Origin: a bacterium
GTDB lineage: Bacteria; Armatimonadota; Chthonomonadetes; Chthonomonadales; Chthonomonadaceae
Assembly (NCBI GenBank): GCA_021805405.1
Contig: JAJZFK010000408.1
Span: 1 to 14,473 of the forward strand
Direction: 5' to 3'
DNA length: 14,473 bases
The notes beneath the pieces were generated by a model. The model worked only from the letters and a program-made list of their open reading frames with translations. It did no database searches and was not told the DNA's origin. Below, in pieces: positions 1-6,705 of the stretch. Numbering within the stretch: the stretch's first letter is position 1; each line of letters starts with the position of its first letter. Position numbers and translations under genes: made by a program.

Positions 1-644
1 CCTCCGGCGTCACTACATGAACATCCAATGATGGGATGACTCCGGCAATGGTGATCAACAACGGAGTGGCGCCAAACCTGCAGCAGCTCCTCATTATTAA
101 AGATGGCGTAGTTAATGATGCTGGTATTAGCCACTAGGGATTAGGTGACGTGGAAGCAGGTGTTTAGTATCGGTTCCTCACGGTGACAGCGTCTTCACCA
201 GAGGTTGGCATATTCCCGCTTCTAGAGCTGCCCACCGGTGATGCATCGCGCGGGCTTGGTAATGGACGTGCATGGCTCAAAGTTGCTGTGTTGCGACAAA
301 AAACTGAGGCAGCTTAACCGTGTATGGCCGCGCGCGTTACGCCTGTAACCCTGCGCCGCGCCAGCGCAACAACTTTTACGGTAGACTGTTATTGTAGTGC
401 TCCCTCTCGCCACGGCTCACCCAGGTGTCGAAGATTTTCTGCGAGGCACGCAATTCAATGGCGCAACGGTAATCACTTTACTGGTAATGATTTCGCGTAC
501 CACCTATCTTTGGAATGTGGGTGGGTACTAGAACTTCACGCTGGATTTCAGTCTGCTGTTTTCGGTGGGACACTCTTTTACCGACGAGGGTAATTCAGAT
601 TTCTACCTCGTACTAAACAGAACCTGGGGGCAGGGCGCAGCATA
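1..644. other. Stretch with no convincing gene
   Basis: I found no open frame here with a recognisable family, a good ribosome binding site and a plausible start. The open frames are short and their translations look like random or decayed sequence. Two minus-strand frames at the left edge hold ankyrin-like words (NYAIFNNEELL in one, FGATPLL in another, about 33-120), which could be a frame-shifted remnant or chance. A plus-strand frame at 168-317 reads as 49 residues without a clear start. No strong promoter or terminator stands out before chrA. Confidence 0.5.
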
Positions 645-1847
645 ATGGAACCTGAAATCACGCAACCAGAGCCACTTCGCCCACCGTCGCTTTTTAGGGT
701 GGGTGCAACGTTTCTGAAGCTCGGCTGCACCGCATTCGGCGGGCCAGCCGCACACGTCGCCATGATGCGGCAGCAGTTTGTGGAGCGCGACAAATGGCTC
801 ACCGAGGAGGAATTCCTCGATCTCATTGGTGCCGCAAGCGTAATTCCCGGTCCCTCATCCACAGAAGTCGCAATGTTCGTGGGGCATCGCAGGGCAGGGG
901 TGCCTGGGCTCATCCTCGCGGGCCTCTGCTTCATACTACCCGCAGCCATAATGGTGGCAGCGCTTGCGACACCGTACCAACGGTTTCAACGCCAGGCACT
1001 TTGCGAGTACCTCTTCTGTAGCATACAACCAGTCATCATAGCGATTGTTGCTCAAGCGCTCGTTAACCTCGGAAAAACGGCGCTGAAGTCGTCGTCGCTT
1101 GCGTTGGTAGGAGTTGCAGCATTCGTGCTAGCACTGCACGGTGTGTCACCTGTGGTTGTGCTATTCGCACTGGGCACTGCGTACAGCCTGGCCAATTGGA
1201 TGCGCACTAGCGCAACCCGGAAAACCGGCCCACTACTTGCGCTGGTTGGCACCATCACCCTCTTGCTTGCAATACCGGTAATCGTTACGCACTATGTGCC
1301 TCATACTTCAACAGAAACCTCGGTCCCACTCATTTTTCTACTGTTCCTGAAAATTGGGGCAATCGTTTATGGAAGCGGATACGTCCTGCTGGTATTCCTT
1401 CAACATGAACTAGTGATTCACCAGCACTGGATGTCATCAGATAACATCATTGATGCCGTTGCGGTAGGGCAGCTAACACCCGGCCCCGTATTTACTGCCG
1501 CGACGTTTTTAGGATTTCTAGCCTATGGACCAATGGGCGCAGCAGCCGCAACCGTTGGCATCTTTCTGCCTGCCTTCCTATTCGTGGCCATTGGCGGCCC
1601 ACTGCTTCCCCGCGTGCGTAATCTGCCCACATTCCGTTCATTCCTGGATGCAGTCAACGCTGGATCTGTAGCTCTCATGGCACTCGTGACCCTCCAGTTA
1701 GCACAATCTGTCATCGTCGACGCATACCCCGCAATCTGTGCAGTTATCGCGCTCATTGTTCTATACCGCTGGCGAGTTAATGCGGTGTGGCTGATATTGG
1801 CAGGTGCTGCCTTGGGACTGATTACCAACGCACTCCACTTTAGCTAA
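645..1847 (+). CDS. chrA: Chromate transporter, two-domain CHR family
   Basis: 400-residue polytopic inner-membrane protein of the CHR family, which exports chromate (or moves related oxyanions) using the membrane potential or proton gradient. The length and the internal repeat match the long two-domain form. The N-terminal half holds the family signature FLKLGCTAFGGPAAH (residues 23-37), WLTEEEFLDL (51-60) and IPGPSSTEVA (67-76). The second half repeats it in diverged form: FLKIGAIVYGSGYVLL (234-249) and GQLTPGPVFTAATFLG (275-290). Hydrophobic segments fill most of both halves. The ATG at 645 is chosen because the conserved domain begins about 20 residues in; upstream there is only a G-rich stretch (626-637), not a classic binding site. 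It stands alone, with no chrB-like regulator beside it, and converges on the ankyrin gene. The family call is firm; the true substrate is inferred. Confidence 0.93.
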   Translation: MEPEITQPEPLRPPSLFRVGATFLKLGCTAFGGPAAHVAMMRQQFVERDKWLTEEEFLDLIGAASVIPGPSSTEVAMFVGHRRAGVPGLILAGLCFILPAAIMVAALATPYQRFQRQALCEYLFCSIQPVIIAIVAQALVNLGKTALKSSSLALVGVAAFVLALHGVSPVVVLFALGTAYSLANWMRTSATRKTGPLLALVGTITLLLAIPVIVTHYVPHTSTETSVPLIFLLFLKIGAIVYGSGYVLLVFLQHELVIHQHWMSSDNIIDAVAVGQLTPGPVFTAATFLGFLAYGPMGAAAATVGIFLPAFLFVAIGGPLLPRVRNLPTFRSFLDAVNAGSVALMALVTLQLAQSVIVDAYPAICAVIALIVLYRWRVNAVWLILAGAALGLITNALHFS

Positions 1848-1930
1848 CACTTGCACCTAACACCTGCAAACGGCATACTGCATTTTGCTGAAGACAACGC
1901 TTCCTTTATATCGGGGAGGCTGCTGGTGCC

Positions 1931-2305
1931 TCATTTTGCCCCATGCGCTATCAGTAGCGCCGTGATCACAGGGTGCTCCGAGGCAAAATAGAGTGGTCGC
2001 TTGCCGTGCGATGCCACATTTTTTGTGTTCACCAGTGCGGGATCTGCTGCAATGAACTCCTCCACTTTATCCGCCATTCCCAAGACACAGGCCGAGTAGA
2101 TATCCAGCGGAATGCCCGCCTCAAGAAAGAGGAGCACCAGTTCCTGGTGCTTCATCTGGCAAGCTGCCCCCATGGCAGTCTCGTTGCCATTAGGCATGGT
2201 CAACAGTCCCGGCTGGTCGGCGAGCATCTGCTTTACGATCTCCACCCTACCGTGAGCCGCTTCTACGAATGCCTTTACATCGGCTTTTGTAATGGTACCT
2301 GCCAT
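1931..2305 (-). CDS. Small ankyrin-repeat protein
   Basis: 124-residue soluble protein made of degenerate ankyrin repeats, likely a protein-protein interaction module; no enzyme motif is seen. Repeat-like units include DVKAFVEAAHGRVEIVKQML, NETAMGAACQMKHQELVLLF followed by LEAGI, and KRPLYFASEHPVITALLIAH followed by GAK, which carry the helix-turn-helix pattern of ankyrins. The start at 2305 is preferred over one nine codons upstream because a GGAGG (plus-strand CCTCC, 2312-2316) lies six bases before this ATG, and related small ankyrin proteins begin with a similar T-[IK]-x-[DE]-VKAFV segment. No signal peptide or membrane segment is visible. It converges with chrA, 83 bases away, with no obvious terminator between. 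Partner and role are unknown. Confidence 0.85.
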   Translation of the reverse strand: MAGTITKADVKAFVEAAHGRVEIVKQMLADQPGLLTMPNGNETAMGAACQMKHQELVLLFLEAGIPLDIYSACVLGMADKVEEFIAADPALVNTKNVASHGKRPLYFASEHPVITALLIAHGAK

Positions 2306-2533
2306 GTCTATCCTCCATCCGATATTGAGCAAAATTTAACGTGCCATACAAACCTGATTACCCCATAAACTCCACAAGCCAGACGGCAGTAACTGCCTTA
2401 CAAATGGTACCCTGCCAGTATATCAATTAGTTTACTAAACGCTATCCGCTATGGAAACCGGCTGTCCGAAGTTTGTCTGTTAAACAGGCAACTACAGACT
2501 CTCATTATACTGGGAACTTACCTTGACGACGTC

Positions 2534-2542
2534 TGGTATAAT
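2534..2542 (+). promoter_or_regulatory. Extended -10 promoter for the sigma-like gene
   Basis: TGG-TATAAT is a consensus extended -10 element (TGnTATAAT, hexamer 2537-2542). No good -35 lies 16-18 bases upstream, as is common for extended -10 promoters. Transcription would start near 2549, giving a leader of about 73 bases before the ATG at 2622. The upstream gap (2333-2533) also holds the palindromes GGCAGT-A-ACTGCC (2385-2397) and CTGTT-A-AACAG (2477-2487), and no gene. Confidence 0.55.
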
Positions 2543-2621
2543 AGACAAATATCTACTAGTTTCAATCCGCGTTCTGTCCTTTTCCTTGTTGCGCGGCATG
2601 TTGTTTTTTCTGGAGGAAACT

Positions 2622-3434
2622 ATGGAAATTGGAGTGGTTCCCGTCGTGGACGCTGTGCAGGAGAGCCTGTTTGACGGGGCTTGCAGCCGACTTCGCTCCC
2701 GCTTGAAGGCAATAGCTGCCCGCTCAGTGGGCGGGCAAGAGGCAGACGACGTCGTTCAGCAGGCGCTACTGTGTGCGTGGGCCGTGCGCAACCGTTTGAA
2801 CTGGAATGCCCCTGACGACGAGATACTGGCTTGGTTGGGTAAATTCGTGATCTTTACAGCGCGGGAACAGGTACGTACTTCTTCTCGGCGGCGCTCGCGC
2901 GAGGCAGTTCCCGATACCGTGCCGCTGCCAGATGACTACCTGCAGCTAAACGTGCCAGATACAACATCGGCAGGGAATGAGCTCTTTCTGCTTGAACGGC
3001 TTGAGCTTGTGAGACTTCTACGCGGTGCCAGGCTCACTGGGAGGCAGCGGGAATGCGTGTGCTCGTGGGCTAACGGCGAGAGTCAACACGCCATCGCACG
3101 GCGACTTAACCTGCGTAGCGCAACGGTATGGCAGCACATTGAGGCTGCAGTACTCCGCATGCGTCAGATGGATCGCGATGCATCGTATACAGCGAAGGCT
3201 CTCTATTTCCAGGATCAGGGAAGGCGAGGGTATGCAGCACCAGAGCCTGTGGGCGCGCGCCTTGCGAGGGAACAACTAGCACAGATGGCTCACCACGATT
3301 CTATCGTGACTGCCAGATGCAGGCGTCGCAGGTACCGAATTGGTGTTACCCAATCCCAGCCGGTACGGTTAAACGGAGGGCCTAAAGTGGCAGGCTCCAG
3401 GCGTTTTGCAACTCGTCGAACGTCAGGATCTTGA
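2622..3434 (+). CDS. Sigma-70 family (ECF-like) factor with basic C-terminal tail
   Basis: 270-residue protein resembling ECF-type RNA polymerase sigma factors. Residues 16-95 look like region 2: ADDVVQQALLCAWAVRNRLN is the usual core-binding/-10 helix, followed by AWLGKFVIFTAREQVR. Residues 96-124 are an acidic linker. Residues 138-182 are a region-4 helix-turn-helix (LTGRQRECVCSWANGESQHA, then IARRLNLRSATVWQHI) that would read the -35 element. The start is the ATG at 2622 because GGAGG lies at 2612-2616, five bases upstream; the longer open frame adds 33 residues without a binding site. Unusual is an 85-residue tail after region 4, rich in arginine (CRRRRYR at 233-239), with no recognised domain. 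No anti-sigma gene is adjacent. The last 53 bases overlap the 3' end of the convergent pseudopilin gene. Family assignment fairly sure; regulon unknown. Confidence 0.8.
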   Translation: MEIGVVPVVDAVQESLFDGACSRLRSRLKAIAARSVGGQEADDVVQQALLCAWAVRNRLNWNAPDDEILAWLGKFVIFTAREQVRTSSRRRSREAVPDTVPLPDDYLQLNVPDTTSAGNELFLLERLELVRLLRGARLTGRQRECVCSWANGESQHAIARRLNLRSATVWQHIEAAVLRMRQMDRDASYTAKALYFQDQGRRGYAAPEPVGARLAREQLAQMAHHDSIVTARCRRRRYRIGVTQSQPVRLNGGPKVAGSRRFATRRTSGS

Positions 3435-4032
3435 CATGCCCATCGCCAAACAGCGTGTTGTACATAAGCGTGCGTGGGAACGCCGAACCGTGCCACTTGC
3501 CCGCTCCATCAAATAGTACGTTGAGCTGCGCAGGCGTTTGAAACGATGCATCACCTGCGTGTCGGTAGGTAATCTCTGTGCGGTAGTAGTAGCTGGTGCC
3601 AAACTTCGTATAGCTGGTTGGCTCCGCATTTGGAGGACTACCGGCGGAATCAATCGGCAACCCGGTGAAATCTTCTATATTAAAGCCCGTATCTGCGGGG
3701 CAATGGAAAACTTCCTTGTTTTTGATGTAGGGTTGAAGGGGAAACTGTATCAGCGGGATGTACTTAATCTCTGCCTCAAACTGGGGAAACTGGCTCCAGA
3801 TCTGCGGGGTGAACTTGTCGGCAGGATCAACGGCCCAGGGATATATACTATCGTAATCCTGGCTGTAAAGATTAATGCCAAGCCCAATCTGGTGGAGATT
3901 GGAAGCACAAACCACCTGTCGCGCCTTACCTCGGGCGGCCAGGAACGCAGGAAACAGCAGCCCCGCCAATATGGCAATGATGGCTATCACTACGAGCAGT
4001 TCAATTAGCGTGAATCCAGTGGCTCGTCGCAT
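3382..4032 (-). CDS. Pseudopilin-like protein with prepilin cleavage signal
   Basis: 216-residue protein of the large family with a type II secretion/type IV pilus N-terminus and an H-X9-DG-like ending. Residues 1-6 (MRRATG) are a short basic leader. FTLIELLVVIAIIAIL (7-22) is the class III signal and membrane helix, with cleavage expected after Gly6 and the conserved Glu at mature position 5. LFPAFLAARGKARQVVC follows, then the globular domain with CPADTG and, near the end, LFGDGHVKIL. The start at 4032 is preferred over one 24 codons upstream because GGGAGGG lies just before it and the leader then has the right length. The protein would be processed by a PilD-type peptidase and held in the inner membrane or exported. 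It follows the BI-1 gene on the same strand across a strong terminator, and converges on the sigma-like gene with a 53-base overlap. Its specific role is unknown. Confidence 0.9.
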   Translation of the reverse strand: MRRATGFTLIELLVVIAIIAILAGLLFPAFLAARGKARQVVCASNLHQIGLGINLYSQDYDSIYPWAVDPADKFTPQIWSQFPQFEAEIKYIPLIQFPLQPYIKNKEVFHCPADTGFNIEDFTGLPIDSAGSPPNAEPTSYTKFGTSYYYRTEITYRHAGDASFQTPAQLNVLFDGAGKWHGSAFPRTLMYNTLFGDGHVKILTFDELQNAWSLPL

Positions 4033-4054
4033 TCGGTCCCTCCCATAGGAGCAC

Positions 4055-4100
4055 AAAAAATGAAAACCGGGTGCTGCTTGATCAAAAAGCATGCACCCGG
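4055..4100 (-). terminator. Rho-independent terminator after the BI-1 gene
   Basis: On the minus strand an 8-bp perfect stem CCGGGTGC/GCACCCGG (4067-4074 with 4093-4100) continues past one bulged base into TGCTT/AAGCA, and is followed by a TTTTCATTTTTT tract (4055-4066). It lies 13 bases past the BI-1 stop codon. It also ends only 22 bases before the pseudopilin start codon. Confidence 0.9.
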
Positions 4101-4112
4101 CCATAGCAACAT

Positions 4113-4793
4113 TTAGCGCCTTCGGTTAAGGTTCATCAGGAGTTGCAGAATAAATAAGAACAAGTTGATGAAATCCAGGTAGAGCGCAATAGCGGCTGTA
4201 ATTGGTTCACTAATTGTATGACGGTTTAGAATTTTAGACGTGTCGTACAGCACAAAGCCAGAAAAGATGAGCACTCCACCCAGCGAATATAGCAGGCTGA
4301 GAAAAGCAAAATGCATAAACATCAGCACAATGCCGCCCACTACCAGGCCAATAAGCGCCATGAACAGGAAGCCGCCAAGGTACGAAAAATCCTTACCGCT
4401 TACAACTGCATACATCGACAAGGAGCCGAAGGTAACAAGAGTTAGGATGGCTGCGAGGGCAGGAACTCCCGGTGCCGCTTGATTGGCCATTACGAGCAGC
4501 GGACCAAATAGCAGCCCCTGTACTGCGGCAAACAGGTACAGCATAAAGACATTTAGGCCGGTAGTCCGTCTGGTAAATGCCACGACAAAACCAAGCACCA
4601 TATTCAGCACCAGGATCGGCATAAAATATGGGCGGAGCGCGTTCGCCATACCAGCTGCAAACGTTCCTACAACTACCGTAACCAGGAGCGAACTGAAAAA
4701 TATCCCGTAAACGCGTCGAATGAACACCAGCCGGTCATTGGCGGGTGCAAAAGCCGCGGCGTTTTGCATTGTGTTAGTGCTGTAGTAATTCAT
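4113..4793 (-). CDS. Bax inhibitor-1/YccA family membrane protein
   Basis: 226-residue integral membrane protein of the BI-1 (TMBIM/YccA/YetJ) family, whose bacterial members act as pH-sensitive calcium leak channels or interact with the FtsH protease. About seven hydrophobic helices are visible between residues 30 and 220. The most conserved segment is at the C-terminus: FSGFVLYDTSKIL (178-190) and AIALYLDFINLFLFILQLL (201-219). These contain Asp184 and Asp207, corresponding to the di-aspartyl pair of the family. A GAGGA motif lies about seven bases before the ATG. The start overlaps the end of the PHP gene by 20 bases on the same strand, which suggests co-transcription and possibly translational coupling. 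A strong terminator follows. Family call is firm; physiological role is inferred from relatives. Confidence 0.93.
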   Translation of the reverse strand: MNYYSTNTMQNAAAFAPANDRLVFIRRVYGIFFSSLLVTVVVGTFAAGMANALRPYFMPILVLNMVLGFVVAFTRRTTGLNVFMLYLFAAVQGLLFGPLLVMANQAAPGVPALAAILTLVTFGSLSMYAVVSGKDFSYLGGFLFMALIGLVVGGIVLMFMHFAFLSLLYSLGGVLIFSGFVLYDTSKILNRHTISEPITAAIALYLDFINLFLFILQLLMNLNRRR

Positions 4794-5664
4794 TTCTCGT
4801 CCTCTTAAAGGCCTTCAGGTCGGTCAACATTTCTGCTGGTGCTGGCCTACCGCACTCGACCTCACCGAGTTTAATGTTAGGTTTCACAGTTGGGCCATGA
4901 AAATCGCTACCGCCAGCGGTAACAAAACCGTGCGAAACGGCGAATTGCAGATATCTATCAGTCTCTTCAGCCGTATGACTATTGTACCGCGCTTCGTATC
5001 CATCTAGCCCCACATCTTTCATACGTAACAACGCCTGCAGGGTTTCGTCAAATGGCAGCCTTAAATTGTTGGGATGAGCAAGTATAGCCAGTCCACCGGC
5101 TTCCTTTATCATCTCAATACCCTGTTGGGGCGATAGCTTCTCCTTGGGTACAGACGCTGCGGCACCTTCGGCAAGATAACGGTCGAAGGCCTCCTGCAAT
5201 GTCGAGACCACACCTCTGGCAACGAGAGCCCTGGCAAAGTGTGGGCGCGCTACAAGATCGCGGCCTGCAAACACGATTGCCTCGTCCAGGGTGAAGGGGA
5301 TCCCTAGGTCATTAAGGCGAGTAACGAGCGCATCGTTGCGGGCACGTCGGGCGTCTTGAAGCTCCTGCAGTTTATGGTTTAGCGTAGCACTATCGGGATC
5401 GATAAACAGCCCCAGCATGTGGCACTGTCCCCGCTCGATTACGCAGCTTATCTCTATTCCGGGTATCACTTCCACGCCTAGATTTTGGCCCGCGTTCATG
5501 GCCTCACGCACACCACCCAGTGTATCGTGGTCGGTTACTGCAATGGTGGTGAGCCCTACGGTCTTTGCCAATTCTACGAGTTGCGTGGGTGTTTGGTCGC
5601 CATCGCTTGCAGTAGTGTGCGCGTGCAGGTCTACGGATCTGCTGTCTGGTATACTCGTTGCTAT
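4774..5664 (-). CDS. PHP-domain phosphoesterase (RNase AM/YciV-like), non-standard start
   Basis: PHP-family metal-dependent phosphoesterase, resembling nucleoside-3',5'-bisphosphate phosphatase/5'-3' exoribonuclease proteins of the YciV/TrpH type. The metal-binding motifs are complete: DLHAHTTASDG, TDHDTLGG, GIEISCVIERGQCHMLGL, LAILAHPNN and GGSDFHGP. The first motif (5596-5631) lies upstream of the first ATG/GTG/TTG-type start in the frame, a TTG at 5571, so the protein must begin earlier. Between the in-frame stop near 5730 and that motif there is no ATG, GTG or TTG. I propose the ATA at 5662-5664, seven bases after a GGAG, giving 296 residues; ATT at 5668-5670 is an alternative. The proposed start overlaps the divergent ynfA ATG. 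The 3' end overlaps the BI-1 gene by 20 bases. Function is sure at family level; substrate is inferred; the 5' end is uncertain. Confidence 0.82.
   Translation of the reverse strand: MATSIPDSRSVDLHAHTTASDGDQTPTQLVELAKTVGLTTIAVTDHDTLGGVREAMNAGQNLGVEVIPGIEISCVIERGQCHMLGLFIDPDSATLNHKLQELQDARRARNDALVTRLNDLGIPFTLDEAIVFAGRDLVARPHFARALVARGVVSTLQEAFDRYLAEGAAASVPKEKLSPQQGIEMIKEAGGLAILAHPNNLRLPFDETLQALLRMKDVGLDGYEARYNSHTAEETDRYLQFAVSHGFVTAGGSDFHGPTVKPNIKLGEVECGRPAPAEMLTDLKAFKRTRNELLQH
5647..5655 (+). promoter_or_regulatory. Extended -10 element just before ynfA
   Basis: TGG-TATACT is a good extended -10 (hexamer 5650-5655). Initiation seven or so bases downstream would fall at about 5661-5664, on the ynfA ATG at 5663, implying a leaderless message. 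No ribosome binding site is seen before ynfA. The element lies inside the 5' end of the divergent PHP gene. Confidence 0.4.
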
Positions 5665-6013
5665 GGTAATACTCCGTTCTGTTATTCTGTTTATATTTGC
5701 TGGCCTGTGCGAAATCGGCGGCGGTTACCTGGTGTGGCAGTACGCCAGAAATGGCAAGCCGTTCATTACGGCAGTCGTGGGCAGCCTTGTGCTTATATTG
5801 TACGGCATACTCCCTACGCTACAGCCCGTTAACTCATTTGGAAGGGTCTATGCAGCGTATGGTGGTGTGTTTATTGTGATGTCGCTGCTGTGGGGATGGA
5901 GGTTTGATGGGCAGGTGCCCGACAGAGCCGACCAGGTAGGTGCTGTAATATGCCTGGTCGGCGTTGCGGTAATCATGTATTGGCCACGGGTGGCCCCCAT
6001 AATTAAGCCTTGA
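5663..6013 (+). CDS. ynfA: UPF0060 (YnfA) small membrane protein
   Basis: 116-residue protein of the YnfA/UPF0060 family, related in fold to small multidrug resistance transporters; family members have four membrane helices and some are reported to export drugs or dyes. Family features seen: AGLCEIGGGYLVWQYARNGK (13-32), YGILPTLQP (47-55), FGRVYAAYGGVFIVMSLLWG (59-78) with the invariant GRVYAAYGG, and DGQVPDRADQVGAVICLVGV (82-101). Length is close to the usual 108. The ATG at 5663 places the first helix correctly; no ribosome binding site is visible upstream. The gene is divergent from the PHP gene, with overlapping starts, and its last 11 bases overlap the end of cysC on the other strand. 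Substrate unknown. Confidence 0.92.
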   Translation: MVILRSVILFIFAGLCEIGGGYLVWQYARNGKPFITAVVGSLVLILYGILPTLQPVNSFGRVYAAYGGVFIVMSLLWGWRFDGQVPDRADQVGAVICLVGVAVIMYWPRVAPIIKP

Positions 6014-6554
6014 TGAGGCCCTGTTCGGTTAAATATTCAAGCAGCCTATTCGCGGATGTCTCTACGCTCTCCTCTGCGGTGCATGCAACAAACTCAGGAT
6101 GTTCTGGTGCCTCGTAGGGGTCGGATACGCCTGTGAAGTTAGCGATCTCGCCTGCAAGTGCCTTCTTATAGAGGCCCTTAACATCTCGCTCAACCAGCGC
6201 CTCTAGTGGAGCATAAGCAAACGCCTCTACGAACTTGGCGCGTCCCTCGTCCTCAACCTGCTTGCGAATTTCGTCACGGATTTCGGCATATGGCGAAATC
6301 GCCGCAGTAATGGCTATCACACCGTTGCGGGCCAGCACGCGGGCTACCCAGCCAATTCGGCGGATATTGGTATCGCGATCTTCCTTGCTGAAGCCTAGCC
6401 CCTTGGAGAGGTTTGTGCGTACCTCATCGCCGTCCAGCAGCTCTACGTTGTAGCCGCGGCCTTTGAATTCCTCTACAAGCCGATTAGCCAGCGTCGATTT
6501 ACCAGCGCCAGAAAGCCCGGTAAACCACAAAACAAATCCCTCATGCGATGCCAT
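6003..6554 (-). CDS. cysC: Adenylylsulfate (APS) kinase
   Basis: 183-residue APS kinase, which phosphorylates adenosine 5'-phosphosulfate at the 3' position with ATP to make PAPS, in the cytoplasm. The P-loop is GLSGAGKST (13-21); LLDGDEVRTNLSKGLGFSKE (39-58) binds APS; AISPYAEIRDEIR (85-97) carries the serine of the family phosphoryl-enzyme motif; KFVEAFAYAPLEALVERDVK (108-127), then GLYKKALAGEIANFTGVSDP (127-146), continues the canonical C-terminal half. Length is normal for the stand-alone enzyme. A GGGGG run lies about ten bases before the ATG. It is divergent from cysH and convergent with ynfA, overlapping it by 11 bases. No ATP sulfurylase (sat or cysDN) is in the window, so the APS source lies elsewhere. 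Confidence 0.96.
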   Translation of the reverse strand: MASHEGFVLWFTGLSGAGKSTLANRLVEEFKGRGYNVELLDGDEVRTNLSKGLGFSKEDRDTNIRRIGWVARVLARNGVIAITAAISPYAEIRDEIRKQVEDEGRAKFVEAFAYAPLEALVERDVKGLYKKALAGEIANFTGVSDPYEAPEHPEFVACTAEESVETSANRLLEYLTEQGLIKA

Positions 6555-6591
6555 TGAATATTTGCCCCCGTTTTATTTGTTGAGCGCGCGC

Positions 6592-6605
6592 CGTGTGGGC
6601 ACACG
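6592..6605. repeat. Palindrome in the cysC-cysH gap
   Basis: CGTGTG-GG-CACACG is a perfect 6-bp inverted repeat. It lies at the expected cysC transcription start (about 6601), within the cysC leader, and 17 bases from the cysH -35. It could be an operator for a sulfur regulator or a small RNA hairpin; no known regulator box is recognised. Confidence 0.4.
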
Positions 6606-6607
6606 CT

Positions 6608-6613
6608 GTTATA
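6608..6613 (-). promoter_or_regulatory. Possible -10 element for cysC
   Basis: On the minus strand TATAAC lies about 54 bases upstream of the cysC ATG. The -35 position is poor (GCCACT at 17-base spacing), so support is weak. The cysH -35 lies within its spacer region, so the divergent promoters would overlap. Confidence 0.3.
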
Positions 6614-6621
6614 CCCTGCAC

Positions 6622-6651
6622 TTGACAGAAGTGGCACCATTGTACTATAAT
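6622..6651 (+). promoter_or_regulatory. Consensus sigma-70 promoter for cysH
   Basis: TTGACA (6622-6627), an 18-base spacer, then TATAAT (6646-6651): both hexamers match consensus exactly. The expected start is near 6658, giving a leader of about 48 bases that includes GAGGAG (6694-6699) before the cysH ATG. This would be a strong housekeeping promoter. Confidence 0.85.
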
Positions 6652-6705
6652 CTTATCAAGTTAGTCAACATACCGATTTAGTCAGGTTTTAATGAGGAGT
6701 CTGTT

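Noticed and set aside
168..317. 49-residue plus-strand reading frame with somewhat protein-like content
   Set aside because: No ATG start or ribosome binding site; a GTG inside is possible but no family is recognised, so it was left within the unassigned region.
324..593. 89-codon plus-strand open frame before chrA
   Set aside because: The translation looks random (many Arg, Ser, His and Cys), with no binding site; overlapping frames look no worse.
1848..1890. Short direct repeat (AACACTTGCACCT / AACACCTGCA)
   Set aside because: Only two imperfect short copies; no array, no mobile-element ends and no terminator fold.
2385..2440. Small palindromes GGCAGT-A-ACTGCC and GTTTA-C-TAAAC
   Set aside because: They lie between divergent genes and might be operators, but each is short and no promoter elements around them are good enough to support a regulatory call.
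2523..2621. 33-residue N-terminal extension of the sigma-like protein
   Set aside because: It would begin upstream of the predicted promoter -10 and lacks a binding site, whereas GGAGG stands before the ATG at 2622.
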